Shown here piece after piece: positions 23,421 through 34,986 of a stretch of 64,000 nt of DNA (positions are counted from its first letter, which is position 1; each line of letters opens with the position of its first letter). The notes below the pieces were generated by a model. The model worked only from the letters and a program-made list of their open reading frames with translations, did no database searches and was not told the origin of the DNA. This DNA is from Phaseolus vulgaris. Its lineage: Eukaryota; Streptophyta; Magnoliopsida; Fabales; Fabaceae. Where the stretch lies: assembly GCF_000499845.2 (NCBI RefSeq), contig NC_023749.2:22807305-22871304 (forward strand), in the 5' to 3' direction. The position numbers and the translations under genes are program-made.

Positions 23421-25438
23421 TCGTCACCGAGATAGCGATACCAAGAACAGGTATCACTAGAACAAAGCATCGCCAGAAGTAGGCGTTGCAGCCAGATAAT
23501 CAATCAGAAGTCAAGTTTAGAGCAAGATAACAGGTATGTTCATCATAAGTTAAAATCCAATTTATCGAAGTTTCCCAGTTATTGAGTTTGCATGATTGTC
23601 ATTTTAAGTTTTCGAAGAAAAGACTTTGTCGTCCTTGTATAATTTAGGGCAGATTCAGATCGCATGCATTCAGTCCAAAGTTTTAAGTCTTCATCGCCAC
23701 TCGGCGATCGGAGGCACTAGTATAAAGTTTTTTAAGTCCTCATCGCCGCTTGGCGATCGGAGGCAAAGATCAAGTTTTAGGTCCTCATCGTTACTCGGCG
23801 ATTGGAGGCACAAATTAAGTTTTTAAGTCCTCATCGCCACCTAGCGATCGGAGGCACAAGTATAAAGTTTTTAAGTCCTCATCGCCACCTAGCGATTGAA
23901 GGCACAAGTATAAAGTTTTTAAGTCCTTTTCGCCACCTGGCAATCGGAGGTGAAAGTTAAGTTTTAAGTCCTACTCGCCTAGAACGAGTATAGGCGAGAA
24001 CAAAATAAAAAGTCCTACTCGCCTAGAGCGAGTATAGGCGAGAACAGATCAGAAGTCCTACTCGCCTAGAACGAGTTTAGGCGAGAACAGATTAAGAAGT
24101 CCTACTCGCCAAGAACGAGTATAGGCGAGAGTTCAGAGCAAGATGACAGATATGTCCAGTTTGAGTTAAAATCCGGGCGCCTAGTCCTTGAGCAGGGGTT
24201 AAGGGATTCCTTCGAGACGCCCCCTCCTCAAGTATGAATAGCTAGCCCCGGGCAAGTTGAGGCACCAGAGAAAGTCCTCCTCACCCTTGAGTGAGTTCAG
24301 GCAAGATGAAAAGTCCTCAGTGCATCCAGGCAGACCCCTGGGCAAGTTGAGGCACCAGAGAAAGTCCTCCTCACCCTTGAGTGAGTTCAGGCAAGATGAG
24401 ATTAAAAGTCCTCAGTGCATCCAGGCAGACCCCTGAGCAAGTTGAGGCACCAGATAAAGTCCTTCTCGCCGTCGAGCGAGTTCAGGCAAGAACAGAGTAC
24501 AAGACCTCTTTGCTTAAGCAAATTGAGGCAAGTTCGAAAGTCCTCAGTGCAGAACCAGGCCAACAAAGTCTTAGGCGACGACCTAGAAATACACATGTCA
24601 CTTGGCAGATCAGGCAAGGGAGATGTCAGATACTAAAAATGACTCCCGCCTACTGCTCAGTAAGTAATTTCGTGTCAAATGTTATTGCTATAAACTAACC
24701 GTTTGTTCAAGATAAGTTGATTTCCAGGAAATTAAGCATTAGTTTGTGCTCAGTTAATTGGGTTGAGAGAAACCAACCAAGTTATCTGGTGATCGCACAA
24801 CAGATAAGTTATCAGGGTGTAAGAAGTCACAGGGTGGCTGAGGTAGGTCCGTAAAAGACACCTCACTACCCAGATCAAGTTGTTTCAGATTAAAGGCTCA
24901 GGGAAGGCAGAGGGGGGTCCGTTAAAGGCAGCACTCCTCCCAGAATGAGCAGAATTGATAGCTCAAGGTATGAGCCCGCTCCCCAGAGGACGTCTTAGCA
25001 GATAAAAAGGAAAATAGCATCCAAAGAAGCCCACGACTTTGTGATTAAAGCTCGAAAGAAGAAGTACACGGCGAGAATTAAGTTAGCAGAGTTTGAGGCG
25101 ATGACATAGGAGTGCGCATGTCACTTGGCAGATCAGGCGAGCTAGATTTCAGATACTAAGACTGACCCACGTCTACTGCCCAGTAAGTGATTTTGCGTTA
25201 AATGTTATTGTTATAAACTAATAGTTTGTCCGGTTAAGTTGATTTTCACAGAGCTAAGCACCAGTTGGCGCTAAGTCGATTTCTTTAAAGCAAGAGTTAG
25301 TCAATTATATCAGATGATTACACAGCAGATAAAAGCGAAACCATGCGCACATTTATATGTATTGAAGAAGAAAATGGAACAGTGAACTTCTTAGTCTTTT
25401 TGCTGAAAACAAGTTATCAGCTCAAGACTGGGGGCTTG
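23421..25438 (+). repeat. 3' spacer of plus-strand Tat element Q with hairpin tandem repeats
   Basis: From about 23680 to 23965 a ~48-bp unit (AAGTCCTCATCGCCAC ... GGCGATCGGAGGCAC) recurs six times. It is followed by four ~43-bp units with CTCGCCTAGAACGAGTATAG (23966-24130), then by longer units around 24240-24480. These equal the repeats behind pol in elements B and C, so the stretch is the 3' part of a plus element. A ~175-bp direct repeat occurs at 24574-24760 and 25098-25290. No antisense gene is found here, unlike in the other Tat copies. The left side joins A2 gag in inverted orientation near 23420. Confidence 0.65.
25420..25438 (+). other. Polypurine-tract-like sequence before the Q 3' LTR
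   Basis: CTCAAGACTGGGGGCTTG immediately precedes the LTR. The same motif borders the 3' LTRs of A1, O1, B and O2 on their minus strand, which supports a role in plus-strand priming. Confidence 0.5.
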
Positions 25439-26283
25439 TGTACCGACCAGGTCATCGGGTGTGATGACGTGGACAAGAGAAAGGTAGGTGGTCAAGAAGT
25501 CAACGTAGTCGCCGTATGTAGAAGCGGCGTTCTGCAGTATAAATAATCGGTTATCGCCGAGATGTGTCACAACCGAGATGGATCACCGCCCATCGCCCAA
25601 GAGAAGCATCGCGCAGAAGTAAGACGTCGTCGAGTAAGACGTCGCCGAGTGTAGACATCGCCCCAAAGTAAGACATCGCCCTAAAGTTGGGTGGCGGCAC
25701 TGTGGGACCCTCCGCACAGAATAAATGATCGAGTCAAAGGGGCACGTGGCAATGCCCACATGCTCATTAAAGACGACTGGCGGCGCTCAAGTTAGAGCCC
25801 AAGTGGCTGCAAGGTTATACATTGGACTCCAGATAAGGGAAGTCCATGGGCCGGATACTCTAAGATCCTAAAGATAGCGGCGCAAGGACCTTCTCCAAGG
25901 AACCCTAGATAATAGCAAGCAACGCAGAGGTAAACCCTAGTTTTCACCTATATAAAGGGCACGAAGAGCCCTAGTAAGGTACGCTTTCATAATTACACAG
26001 AACACTAGACCCTAGTTGTTCTTGACGGCGCACCCAGCTGTGAGCACAAGGCAATTAGGGCAACACAGTTTAGCCACACAGTTTCAGTCATTGAGACAAT
26101 CATACAGTCTCTAGTCACTTTGGTGTTTCTCGCTAACTGACTTGATCGTCGGAGTGCAAATGGCCGCGAGGGCGCCCCTTTGTTCTTCTTTTTCAGGTAC
26201 TCAAAGACAAGACAGAACGAAGGTGCTCCAGCTCGTGAGGACAAGCCACTCATAAAGACGACCCAGGTGAACCGGCCGAAACA
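25439..26283 (+). mobile_element. 3' LTR of Tat element Q (845 bp)
   Basis: Begins TGTACCGACCAGG and ends CGGCCGAAACA. TATATAAAG at 25949 is followed after 30 bp by GTACGC (25979). The U5 block GACTTGATCGTCGGAGTGCAA is at about 26140-26160. The sequence to its right is chromovirus pol, so the element was inserted there; the flanking five bases are ATCAC. Its 5' partner is not in the window. Confidence 0.75.
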
Positions 26284-27679
26284 ATCACATAAGGAAATTG
26301 TTCAATAAACTCCACCCACTTAGAATGTCTCTTATTAAGCTTGCTTTGGCTTTTCAAATATTTAAGGGACTCATGATCACTATGGATCACAAATTCCTTT
26401 GGAAAAAGATAATGTTGCCAATTTTGCAAAGTTCGAACAAGAGCATAAAGTTCTTTATCATAAGTGGAGTAATTGATATGACTCCTTTTGAGTTTCTCAC
26501 TAAAATAAGCTATGGGGTGGCCCTCTTGAAGGAGGACAACCCCAATGCCTATATTGGAGGCATCACATTCTATTTCAAATGTTTTAGTAAAGTTATGAAG
26601 GCTAAGATGGGGGCTTTAGTCAATCTTTCCTTCAAAGTTATAAAAGCTTTTTCTTGCTCTTGGCCCCACTTAAAAACCACATCCTTCTTTACTATAGCAT
26701 TTAATGGTGCGGCAATTGTACTAAAGTCTTTCACAAACCTCCTATAAAAACTAGCAAGTCCATGAAAGCTTCGTACCTCATTTACATTGGTGGGTGTAGG
26801 CCAATGTTGTATTGCTGCAACTTTCGTTTTATCTACATGCACCCCTTTATAACTTACTACAAACCCTAGGAAGTCTATATGATCTAATGCAAAGAAACAT
26901 TTAGCATGATTAGCATATAACTTCTCCTTCCTAAGAGTTTCTAATACTTTCCTAACATTTGACTCACAATCTTCTAAAGATAAGCTATATATAAGAATAT
27001 CATCAAAATAAACTACTACAAACTTGCCAATGAGAACTCTTAATACATGATGCATGAGTCACATGAAGGTACTAGGAGCATTAGTCAAGCTAAAAGGCAT
27101 GACTAACCACTCGTATAAGCCAAATTTAGTCTTAAAAGCGGTTTTCCATTCATAACCTTGTTTAATTCGAATTTGATTACAACCACTCTTAAGATCAATT
27201 TTGGAAAATATTATAGACCGATACAATTCATCCAACAAGTCGTCTAACCTAGGGATGTGATGCCTATACTTGATGGTAATGTTATATATAGCGCGACAAT
27301 CCATACACATCCTTCATGTCCCATCTTTTTTAGGGACAAGTATGACAGGCATAGCACATGGGCTCATGCTATCTTGTACCCACCCCTTAGCAATTAAACC
27401 CTCAACTTGTTCTTGAATTTCTTTAGCCTCTTTGGGATTGGTCCTATATGTTGGACGATTTGGTAAAGAAACCTCGGGCATGAAGTCGATTTGATGTTCA
27501 ATCCCTCTTAGAGGTGGTAAGCCTTTAGGAGGATCTTGAAACATGTCTTCAAATTCCTTTACCAATTTATCCAAACACGTGGGACTATCCTTAGCCAACT
27601 CATAATCAATAATCCTAGGAATAGCTAAAAAGATAGGCTTTTGAGCAACTATTACCTTTTTGACTTGTTGTGTGGACAT
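26284..27679 (-). pseudogene. Reverse transcriptase/RNase H of a chromovirus-type element
   Basis: Minus-strand frames read [50 protein letters not shown] (the YFDD catalytic box) and FLGFVVSYKGVHVDKTKV, followed by an RNase H start with a CDASN-like motif. This matches plant chromovirus pol (CRM/Reina-like). In-frame stops stand where relatives have Trp (27311-27313) and Arg (27056-27058). The left end is cut by the Q LTR. It would have copied element RNA in virus-like particles; this copy is dead. Confidence 0.85.
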
Positions 27680-27732
27680 GAGAAGACTTCTCTTGGAAAA
27701 TTTTTTATCATGTTCTTTCTCTCTCTTTTCTC

Positions 27733-28338
27733 TTATTTTAACTTGGTCCTTATGGACTTCCTTTGGAGAGAGAGACTTAAGTATGACCTTGTGTCCATGG
27801 AAGTTAAAAGAAATTTGTTGGTAAAGCCATCATGAAAAACTTTTCTATGAAATTGCCATGGCCTACCTAAAAGAATATGTGTGGCTTCCATTGGTACATC
27901 ATCACACAAGACCTCATCTTTATATTTACCAATAGAAAATGCAATGAGGACTTGTTTGTTAACAATAATCTCACCTACCTCACTTAACCATTGTAGTTTG
28001 TAGGGCTTTGCATGAGAGATAGTAGACAATCCAAGCTTATCTACCACTCTTGTGCTTGCCACATTAGCACAACTTCCCCCATCCACAATTAAAGAACATA
28101 ACCTATCATTAATAAAGACATCTTGTATGATATTTTCTCTTTGACTTTCATCAAAGGGTTTCAAAACTTGTCCAAGCATTCGTCTTATCACTAATAGGTC
28201 ACCTTCATGTGGACTTTCACTCTCATGCTCACTTGGGGATCTAGAAGGTGAGGAATGTCTAGAGTTTTCGGACTCATGCTCACTAACCACTACCCCATCA
28301 TGCATATACATATTTCGTTTAGAAGAGCAATTAGAAGT
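27733..28338 (-). pseudogene. Aspartic protease region of the same chromovirus element
   Basis: A 192-codon minus-strand frame (28311-27733) has SLIVDGGSCANVASTRVVDK, where D-G-G replaces the usual D-T/S-G, and EATHILLGRPWQ. Both are typical of the retropepsin domain upstream of plant chromovirus RT. A short gap with a frame change separates it from the RT. It is cut at 28338 by the O1 LTR, so gag is missing on this side. The piece is an AT-rich island between two GC-richer Tat LTRs. Confidence 0.8.
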
Positions 28339-29549
28339 TGTTCCCGTTGATTGACCGAGGACGTCTTCGTGCGTGGCTTCTACCCGTGAGCTGGGGCACC
28401 TTCGTCTTCAACTCAGATCTCCGCCTTCCTTCGCCGTGAGAACCTGAAAAGAAGTGAACAAAGGGGTGCCCTCGCGGCCGTTTGCACTCCGACGATCAAG
28501 TCAGCAAGCATGAAACATCAAAAGAACACACCTCCGTATCGGAGCACTGTGAACGGATACTCTTAAGGCGGTCGAATAACTGAGTAACTAATTTCTCTCT
28601 AATTGCCTGTGCATATTGCGGGTCCGCGAGCAAGCAACTAGAGTGAGTCAAACTGAGTCTGGGATCCCTGTCTCGAATTCCTAAAGCCCCTTTTAAACGT
28701 CTGAAGCATTTAAAGCGTCTTAAAGCGCATTTAAAGCGTTTAAAAACGTTTAATGCGTTTAAAACGTTCAAAGCATTTAAAGCGTTTAAAGTGCTTTAAA
28801 GCGTTCAAAACGTAAACTGAATAGAAACGTACCTTAGCAAACTTTCAGGGAAACTTATACACCTTGATGTTGAAGTACTTACTGCCATGTGTTCTTCTGA
28901 CTTGATCGCTATTCTACGTGGAGGGCCTTTCAGCACCGTAACCCAACTTAGGGACATTCCATCGTGTAAGTCCTCCTTCCTCGAAGTGCATCTGGCCCAG
29001 GGGGTGACATTCTGGGTGCCAACTCATGCCCCTAACCTCTAGTCACTAGTCCTGGGAGTGTATCTACCTTCCTCTCGTACCACGCACATGGTTCGCCTCT
29101 GGGCATGGCCCTTTCATGGATCGTATCTATCCCAGGGGTCTCCCAGAGGTGGCGTGGGTACTTCATGAGTCAGGTTAACCCCTACTGGTACTAGAACTAT
29201 GGCCTTGGACCCACCTTTCTCTTACTGTTCTCAGGTACTGGGGCTCGAGGCCTCCTCGTCCGTACCTTGGCCCTTTGTGGTGTCGCCCCCTCTACGGTCT
29301 TTCCTACCTGTGGTTATCGGGGAGTGACACCGTCGACGCCTTAACCTGGCGACGCCTCAACCTGGCGACGCCTCACTAGGGCGACGCCTCACCCGGGGGA
29401 CGCCTCATCCTAGCGACACCTCATCCTGGCAACGCCTTAAGCGATCAACCCATTGACTTTCTTCCCTGGCCCCCTTGATGGGTCCCACCATATGTCTGAC
29501 TTTGGCCTTGACTTTGACTTTGGTCAACGCCCGAGGACGGGACGGTGCA
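28339..29549 (-). mobile_element. 3' LTR of minus-strand Tat element O1 (1211 bp)
   Basis: Plus-strand bounds are TGTTCCCGTTGATTG and GGGACGGTGCA. It belongs to the same family as the A1 LTR. U3 (29332-29440) has seven tandem 16-bp units close to GGCGACGCCTCAACCT. A polypurine-like GGGCTTG motif adjoins at 29550. It is inserted in the chromovirus protease gene; the left flank is GAAGT. Confidence 0.8.
29332..29440. repeat. 16-bp tandem array in O1 U3
   Basis: Units such as GGCGACGCCTCAACCT, GGCGACGCCTCACTAG and GGCGACGCCTCACCCG follow each other with a period of 16. Related arrays with a 15-17 bp period lie at the same U3 position of the A1, O2 and P1 LTRs. An enhancer role is possible but not shown. 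Confidence 0.75.
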
Positions 29550-30128
29550 CAAGCCCTCCAGTCTTGAGCTGACAACTTGTTCTCAGCGAAAAGACTAAGG
29601 CCTCGCCCTATCATCCACGTGGCATTCTGATGACGTGACATTCTCTGAGCGGCTGACGCGACATTCTCTGGCTGAAGATGTGACGCTTCAAGTTACGCTT
29701 TAATCTCTTGACACGTTGCCCAATCGCACGACCACAACTTAACACCCTTCGCGCTCCTCAAGTTAATGTTATATCTTTCAAAAACGCGCGCTCCAAATTA
29801 CTGTTTCATCACTTCTTCGCATTCTACTCACTGTTCATCTTCTCCAACTTTCTCTGCAATCCTTCTTCGCACTTCCAATCTCCACCAAACCCGATACTCA
29901 AAAAGGTATTATTTTTCTCCTTCGATGCCCCTTCTCTTTAACTTTTGTACAGATATAACTGCCTGGGTCTGTTTATTTCCTTTGCGTTTGCGTTCTTCTT
30001 CCCCATTTCTCTGTTTCTCTTTTTTTGAACTTCTCGCGCGGGTAAGGGTTTTCTTAGGGTTTCTTTCCCCTTTACGCCTTAACCCCATTCACTGAACCTT
30101 TCTTCTTCTTCATTCTTCAGCTTTCTCA
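29550..30128 (+). promoter_or_regulatory. Upstream region and 5'UTR intron of the O1 antisense gene
   Basis: A one-base variant of the G-box (GACACGTTGCCCAATCG) is at about 29710-29726. A likely 5'UTR intron spans 29906-30120 (AAAG/GTATT ... CATTCTTCAG), ending 8 bp before the ATG. Confidence 0.55.
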
Positions 30129-32302
30129 ATGGCGCATACTAAAATGACGGCCAATCCCCCAACCCCAAAGGTCAACTATAGGGCCCTTTACCCTTGGGCT
30201 CCCGACGAGCTGCTCGCTGAGTGCTCTAGTCTGACCACCATGAAGGCTTGGAGGGACCATATCGAAGGATCAGGGGTCTATCAGCATCGTGCCTTCGCCA
30301 GGAGGCACAATGAAGATATAGTTGTGCTTCCCTGTACTCCAAGCGAGCCTATTTGTGGGGATGAGAGGGCCAACAATGGAGTTCCCTTCTTTTTCTTTTA
30401 CCATACCGTGTTCAAGCGCAATGGAGTTGCCCTCACGGAGATCAACGTCGCCCCAGCCAACTACACCCCAATAGCTGGGCTTTCATCAAGGCGTTCGGCA
30501 TCTTGTGCGGGTATTTTGGCCAGTCACCCTTAGTCGATATCTTCCTCCATTTCTTTGAGGTGAAGAAACAGGGGAAGAGCTTGTGGGTGAGCCTGAGCGG
30601 CATTGCTGGGAGGGTCATCCTTTCCCTTTTCCAACAATCATACAAAGGCTGGAATGGGAAGTTCTTCAAGGTGTGCTGCTCCAAGTATGACCACGCAGCC
30701 TTGGACAGATTTCCCCTATACTGGGTGGAGGAGGTCAAGCTGACAAAACCCAAATCCTTAGACGAGCTACCCTCGATTGATCGAGAGGTTTGCCAAATCT
30801 TGGCCAGTATGGGGGTCCTTGACACCTCTATCCCGATAAGTCGCGAGTACGATGCTGAGGCTCTCGCTAACTACATAAGTACGAGAGTCACCCCTTATAA
30901 CCTCTTATTCTCTGCTTCTTCTTGTTTTTTGCTTAACGTATGATTTATCTGCTTTGCTTGTGTGGTAATTTAGCTCGTGTCTAACCTCTACTGTGTTTAT
31001 CTTCTTGGTGCAGATTCAAAAATGGACAAACAAAGACGATTAAAGCTTGCCCAGATTTTGAAGTCTAAAGGCGAGGCCTCATCAAAGGGGGTTGGGGATT
31101 CCATACCTCCAACCTCTGAAACCGTTCCTACCTCCTCTAACCTTCGCCCCCCAACACCCACCTTCAACGACATCTCCTCCAACCCTTCCTTCTCCAAACC
31201 ATCCCCCAAGCTCGCCACCCCCCATCGCAGCCATTCCACTTGCTTTGGCTGAGACTCCTACTGAACCAGCCCCCCTTGATAAAGGCAAATCGGTGGTGGT
31301 GGTGCCTTCTGAAGACAAGGAAGACTCTGCTGAAGGGCAAGTCTTCAAAAGAAGAAGGACTACCCGGGCGACACCTCAGATTGCTACCTCCACCACTTCT
31401 TCCTCCCACGGGGCTGAGTCTTTTAGGGAGAACCCTCCAAGCGCCACTCCCCCCCTCAACCAATGGCCTTGGAGGGTGGGCCTGAAACTGAACCCACCTC
31501 AGCTCCACCACCTGTTCCAGAACTTCCTCCTCCAATCCAAGACTCGCTGAGGGGTTACCTAGAGAAGATGTCTCCACGCGGCCAAGCTGAAGGGCCCAAG
31601 AAGGAAGGCATGTTTTATTACATGGACGCTTTCATGGCCTGTGCCAGCACCTGGCGCGAGCAGGCAAAAGCCAAAGCCATCAAAGCCTCCACCCTTCAAT
31701 CGTTAGAGAAAGAGGTCGCCTCTCTGAAAGAGGAGAAGGAGCGCCTGGCACAACACTAGGCCCGTAAAGAGGTGGCGTATAAAGACTCGCTGAAGATAGC
31801 CCAGAAGGCCAGGGAAGAAGCCAGTAAAAGGCTGCATGAGGCGGGGCAAGCTCATGTTGAGCTTCTCAACCAGGTCGTCCCTCTCCGTGTCAAAGTCGCA
31901 GATCTTGAGGAGGCAGCAAGGGCTTCCGAGGCGCAGCAGAAAAAACTCGAGGACCAGTGCGTTAACCGAGAGCAAACACTGGGAAAGACTGAGGCTGCGC
32001 TCGAGGCCAAGACCAACGATTGCACCCTGCTCACCACCAAAAACACCACTCTTCAGGCCAAGGTTCAAGAGTTGATTGCAGCTTTGGCTGCCAAAGACCA
32101 AGAGATGACTTCTCAAGCAGAAAACTTCAAGGCGACGGAGGAAAAGCTGAACGAGGAGGCTGCGACGGGGTTCCCTGATGGGTTTGCTGAGGTCGTTGTT
32201 CAAGCGGCTTGCGCGAACCCTGGCATCAACTTCTCCGAGTGCAGCCCCTTCAACGAAGTGGTCGACGGTAAAATAGTACCCCTGGAGGATCCTGAAGAGT
32301 AG
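30129..32302 (+). pseudogene. O1 antisense gene, long alpha type, broken
   Basis: Exon 1 (30129-30878) has LYPWAPDELLAECSSL, CTPSEPICGDERANNGVPFF, DIFLHFFEVKKQGK and RFPLYWVEE. About 11 codons matching the LPFxxFEREL segment are missing near 30428 and a 1-base loss near 30455 shifts the frame. The phase-1 intron is 30879-31013 (AAGTACG ... GGTGCAG). Exon 2 carries SKMDKQRRLKLAQILKSKG, a Pro/Ser-rich section, DKGKSVVVVPSEDKED with FKRRR, then a coiled coil ending FNEVVDGKIVPLEDPEE. A TAG at 31757-31759 and frame changes near 31210 and 31460 break it. It lies opposite to O1 pol, of which only the C-terminus survives (45846-46141). Confidence 0.75.
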
Positions 32303-33589
32303 CATTTCTTTTGTATCTTGACAAACACTTAACATGTATATAATTGCCTTTGATTTTAACTTGACTTCGTAGCTGTTGTGAACTCTATCTGTTACATATC
32401 TTGAATATAGGACATATTTGCAACGATCTCACTCTCTCATGCTTTCTTTCCTGCCTTTACCGCTTCGATAACTTGTGCTCTTTATGCTTCTTCTTCTTGC
32501 TCTTCGAATTTCTCTTTCTTTTTCGACTTGCAAAAATTTTAACTTGCTCTTCACTTTCTTAAGCCCCAAGGCGCTTACTGCCAAAGGTATTGCTAGCTTT
32601 GTCATCGCTTAGGATGAGAAGGGGTCTCATTTCTTTCCTGACTTCGGCGTCGCTCAAGGGCGAGAAGGATTTATCTGTTCCTCTGGGGCCTCGACATCGC
32701 TCGAGGGCGAGGAGGACTTATCTGTTCTTCTGGGCCTCGACATCATTCGAGGGCGAGGAGGACTCATCTTACATGTACTAGGTGTCCATGCTCGAGGAGA
32801 GACCTGCTAACGCGAGGTCGTATCGTCCTCAGCATGTCTAAACACTAGGGACAAAAGTCGCGCTTTGGTTCCCACGCCCGTGGAGAGGCCTATTACAGCA
32901 GTGCCGTATCACCCACGGGGTGTCTAAACACCAAGGCAACTTAGTCCTTATCTCTGCGCGCTTGGTGCCCACGCCTAAGGAGAGACCTGCCCGGGGGTAG
33001 TGCCGTTTCGTCCTCAGGGTGTCTGAAAACACCAAGGCGATTAGTGTTCTCGGTGCCCACGCCCAGGGAGAGGCGTGTTGGAAACATCGCCGTATCATCC
33101 CTGGTGTGTCCAAACACCAAGATGACCAGGGATTTTGGTGATTACGCCCAAGGAGAAGGTTTCCCGAAGGATGACGCTTCTCCTTAACTGCGTGTACTTG
33201 CACCAAGTGATCTGGTTCTCCACTGCTCCGAAACTTCTCACTGTCTGACGCCCACGCTCGAAGGAAACGCCCCCCGCCACTTCCTTGTGAGGTGTCTAAA
33301 CATCAGACACCGGGGCTAGCTATTCCTACCTGAGGAGGGGGCGCCCCGAAGGAATCCCTTAACCTCTGCTCAGGGACTAGACTCCCGGATTTTAACTTAT
33401 ACGGGGCGTACCTTTTGACTTGACGCCCGTGCATGAGCGTGTGCTCCTGTTACTTTCCTCGATTTCGACGCCCGCTCCCTTATCTGGCGATGCCTTCACC
33501 TGGCTATGCCTGCACCTGGCGACGCCTACGCCTGGCGACGCCTTGAGCCTTTGTTTTTTGTTTCTTAATCTTTGCTCTTACATTGTGTG
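32303..33589. repeat. O1 spacer with tandem repeats, target of element B
   Basis: Non-coding. Units of about 40-60 bp containing CTCGAGGGCGAGGAGGACTT lie at 32640-32770. Units of about 90-100 bp containing GCCCACGCC(T/C)AAGGAGAG and CGTATCRTCCYY...GTGTCTAAA lie at 32790-33310. A block at 33310-33400 (GCGCCCCGAAGGAATCCCTT) is the reverse complement of part of the Q spacer (about 24170-24250). Element B interrupts it at 33590. Confidence 0.55.
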
Positions 33590-34382
33590 TGATCCTGCCT
33601 GTTGACCGGAGCGCTGGAGAATGCCTCGTCAAAGGATCGACGTGCGCGCCGCTTCTCACTTCCGTTCCTCCTCTGGATCTATCTCAAGAACCTGCAAAGA
33701 AACGACACGGCGCCGTTGCGGCCGATCGCACTCCGACGCTCAAGTCAGTGACGGTATCACCAAATACTAAGAACTGGAACCGTGCAAACTCTCTCTCACA
33801 AACAGCTCTGTCACTCGCAAGCGTAAAGTGTATGAACTGAACGCGCGTACCTTAGAAAATCTGTTAAGAACTCTTATATACCTGGTGGTTTTCTCTCTCC
33901 TGGCAGTTACAGACTTGGACACGTGGCTCGTATCCAACTGTACACGTGCCATCATCTGGAGGCTCCCTGACTTGGCGCTGCTTCTACTCTCATTTTGGCT
34001 AAGTTACCTATGCATGGTACTGCCCAGTGCATAGCTAACTCAGGAGTGCGATCCCTACTGAAACTGGCGAGTTAGGGTCTTCATACACCTTCCCTGTGGT
34101 CTCGCCGGCCGCCTTCATAATCTGCTTCTCCTTTATCTTCGGCGATGTGCTTGTTCTGGCGATCTCCGACTGCCTGGTCGCCTGAGTCTGCGTCTGGCGA
34201 CTTCATCCTCAACCTGGCGATCGCCTATTCTGGTAAGCTGGAGATCGGAACACGCCAACTTAACAATCAGCGACTACACGTGCCTCCCGACTTCCTTCCC
34301 AACTGCCAACCTGGCGCCTTGTCAACACGCCTACACTGTAGCAGGGTGCCACGTCATCGCACCCGACCACCAGGGCGGTACA
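33590..34382 (-). mobile_element. 3' LTR of element B
   Basis: Plus-strand bounds TGATCCTGCC and GGCGGTACA. It is a 793-bp direct copy of 44955-45747. A CTAGGGGGCTTG motif adjoins at 34383 on the minus strand as a polypurine-tract candidate. Confidence 0.92.
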
Positions 34383-34986
34383 CAAGCCCCCTAGTCTTAA
34401 GCGAAGACTTGTCTAGCAAAAAGACTGAAAAAGCCTTCGTTAACACCGGTCTACGTGGCATGGACGCAGAATTCCAAGCGATAGTACTTTCTGCTGCTCT
34501 GACGCTCCACCAAACCCTTCGCGCATCGTTCGACACGTGGCTCTCATCAACGGCTATCTTCATCTGCCGTTAGCGCTTCCCAAAACCATTTCGAAAACCC
34601 TTAAACCCCTTACGCTCCTACTGTTCCATCACTTTCTTCACACTTGCATACGCTCTCATTTCCTTCTGCGAAAACTCTCGACGTTCCTCGACGCTCTAGA
34701 TCACCACCTCCCTTCAACGTTCTCCTGATCATCGAAAGGTAACTACTTTCCTTCATCTGCTGGGTTTCCTTGCATTTTCACCGATTTGCATCATCCTGTA
34801 ACTGTCTGGTGCATACGCTGTGGGCTGTTTTTCCATTTCTCCTTCTGCGTAACTTAGGGCTTTGTCGATCGTCGCAACGAACTCGCATTCGTTCGTCTTT
34901 CACCTTCCTTCTATGATCGAGTCAGCCTTTGTAACCCTCCTGATTATTTTTTTTTTCTTCTTTCTCCTTCGTTTGCAGTTGCTATC
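34383..34986 (+). promoter_or_regulatory. Upstream region and 5'UTR intron of the B antisense gene
   Basis: A G-box CACGTG is at 34534-34539 within CGACACGTGGCTCTCATC. A likely 5'UTR intron runs 34739-34978 (GAAAG/GTAACT ... TTCGTTTGCAG), ending 8 bp before the ATG. The exon before it (ending TGATCATCGAAAG) is nearly the same in the copy at 49424 and in element C at 63839. Confidence 0.6.

Noticed and set aside
23680..24130. CRISPR-like array of regular repeats
   Set aside because: The DNA is plant nuclear, there are no unique spacers of constant length and no cas genes. The same repeats recur as spacer in other Tat elements.
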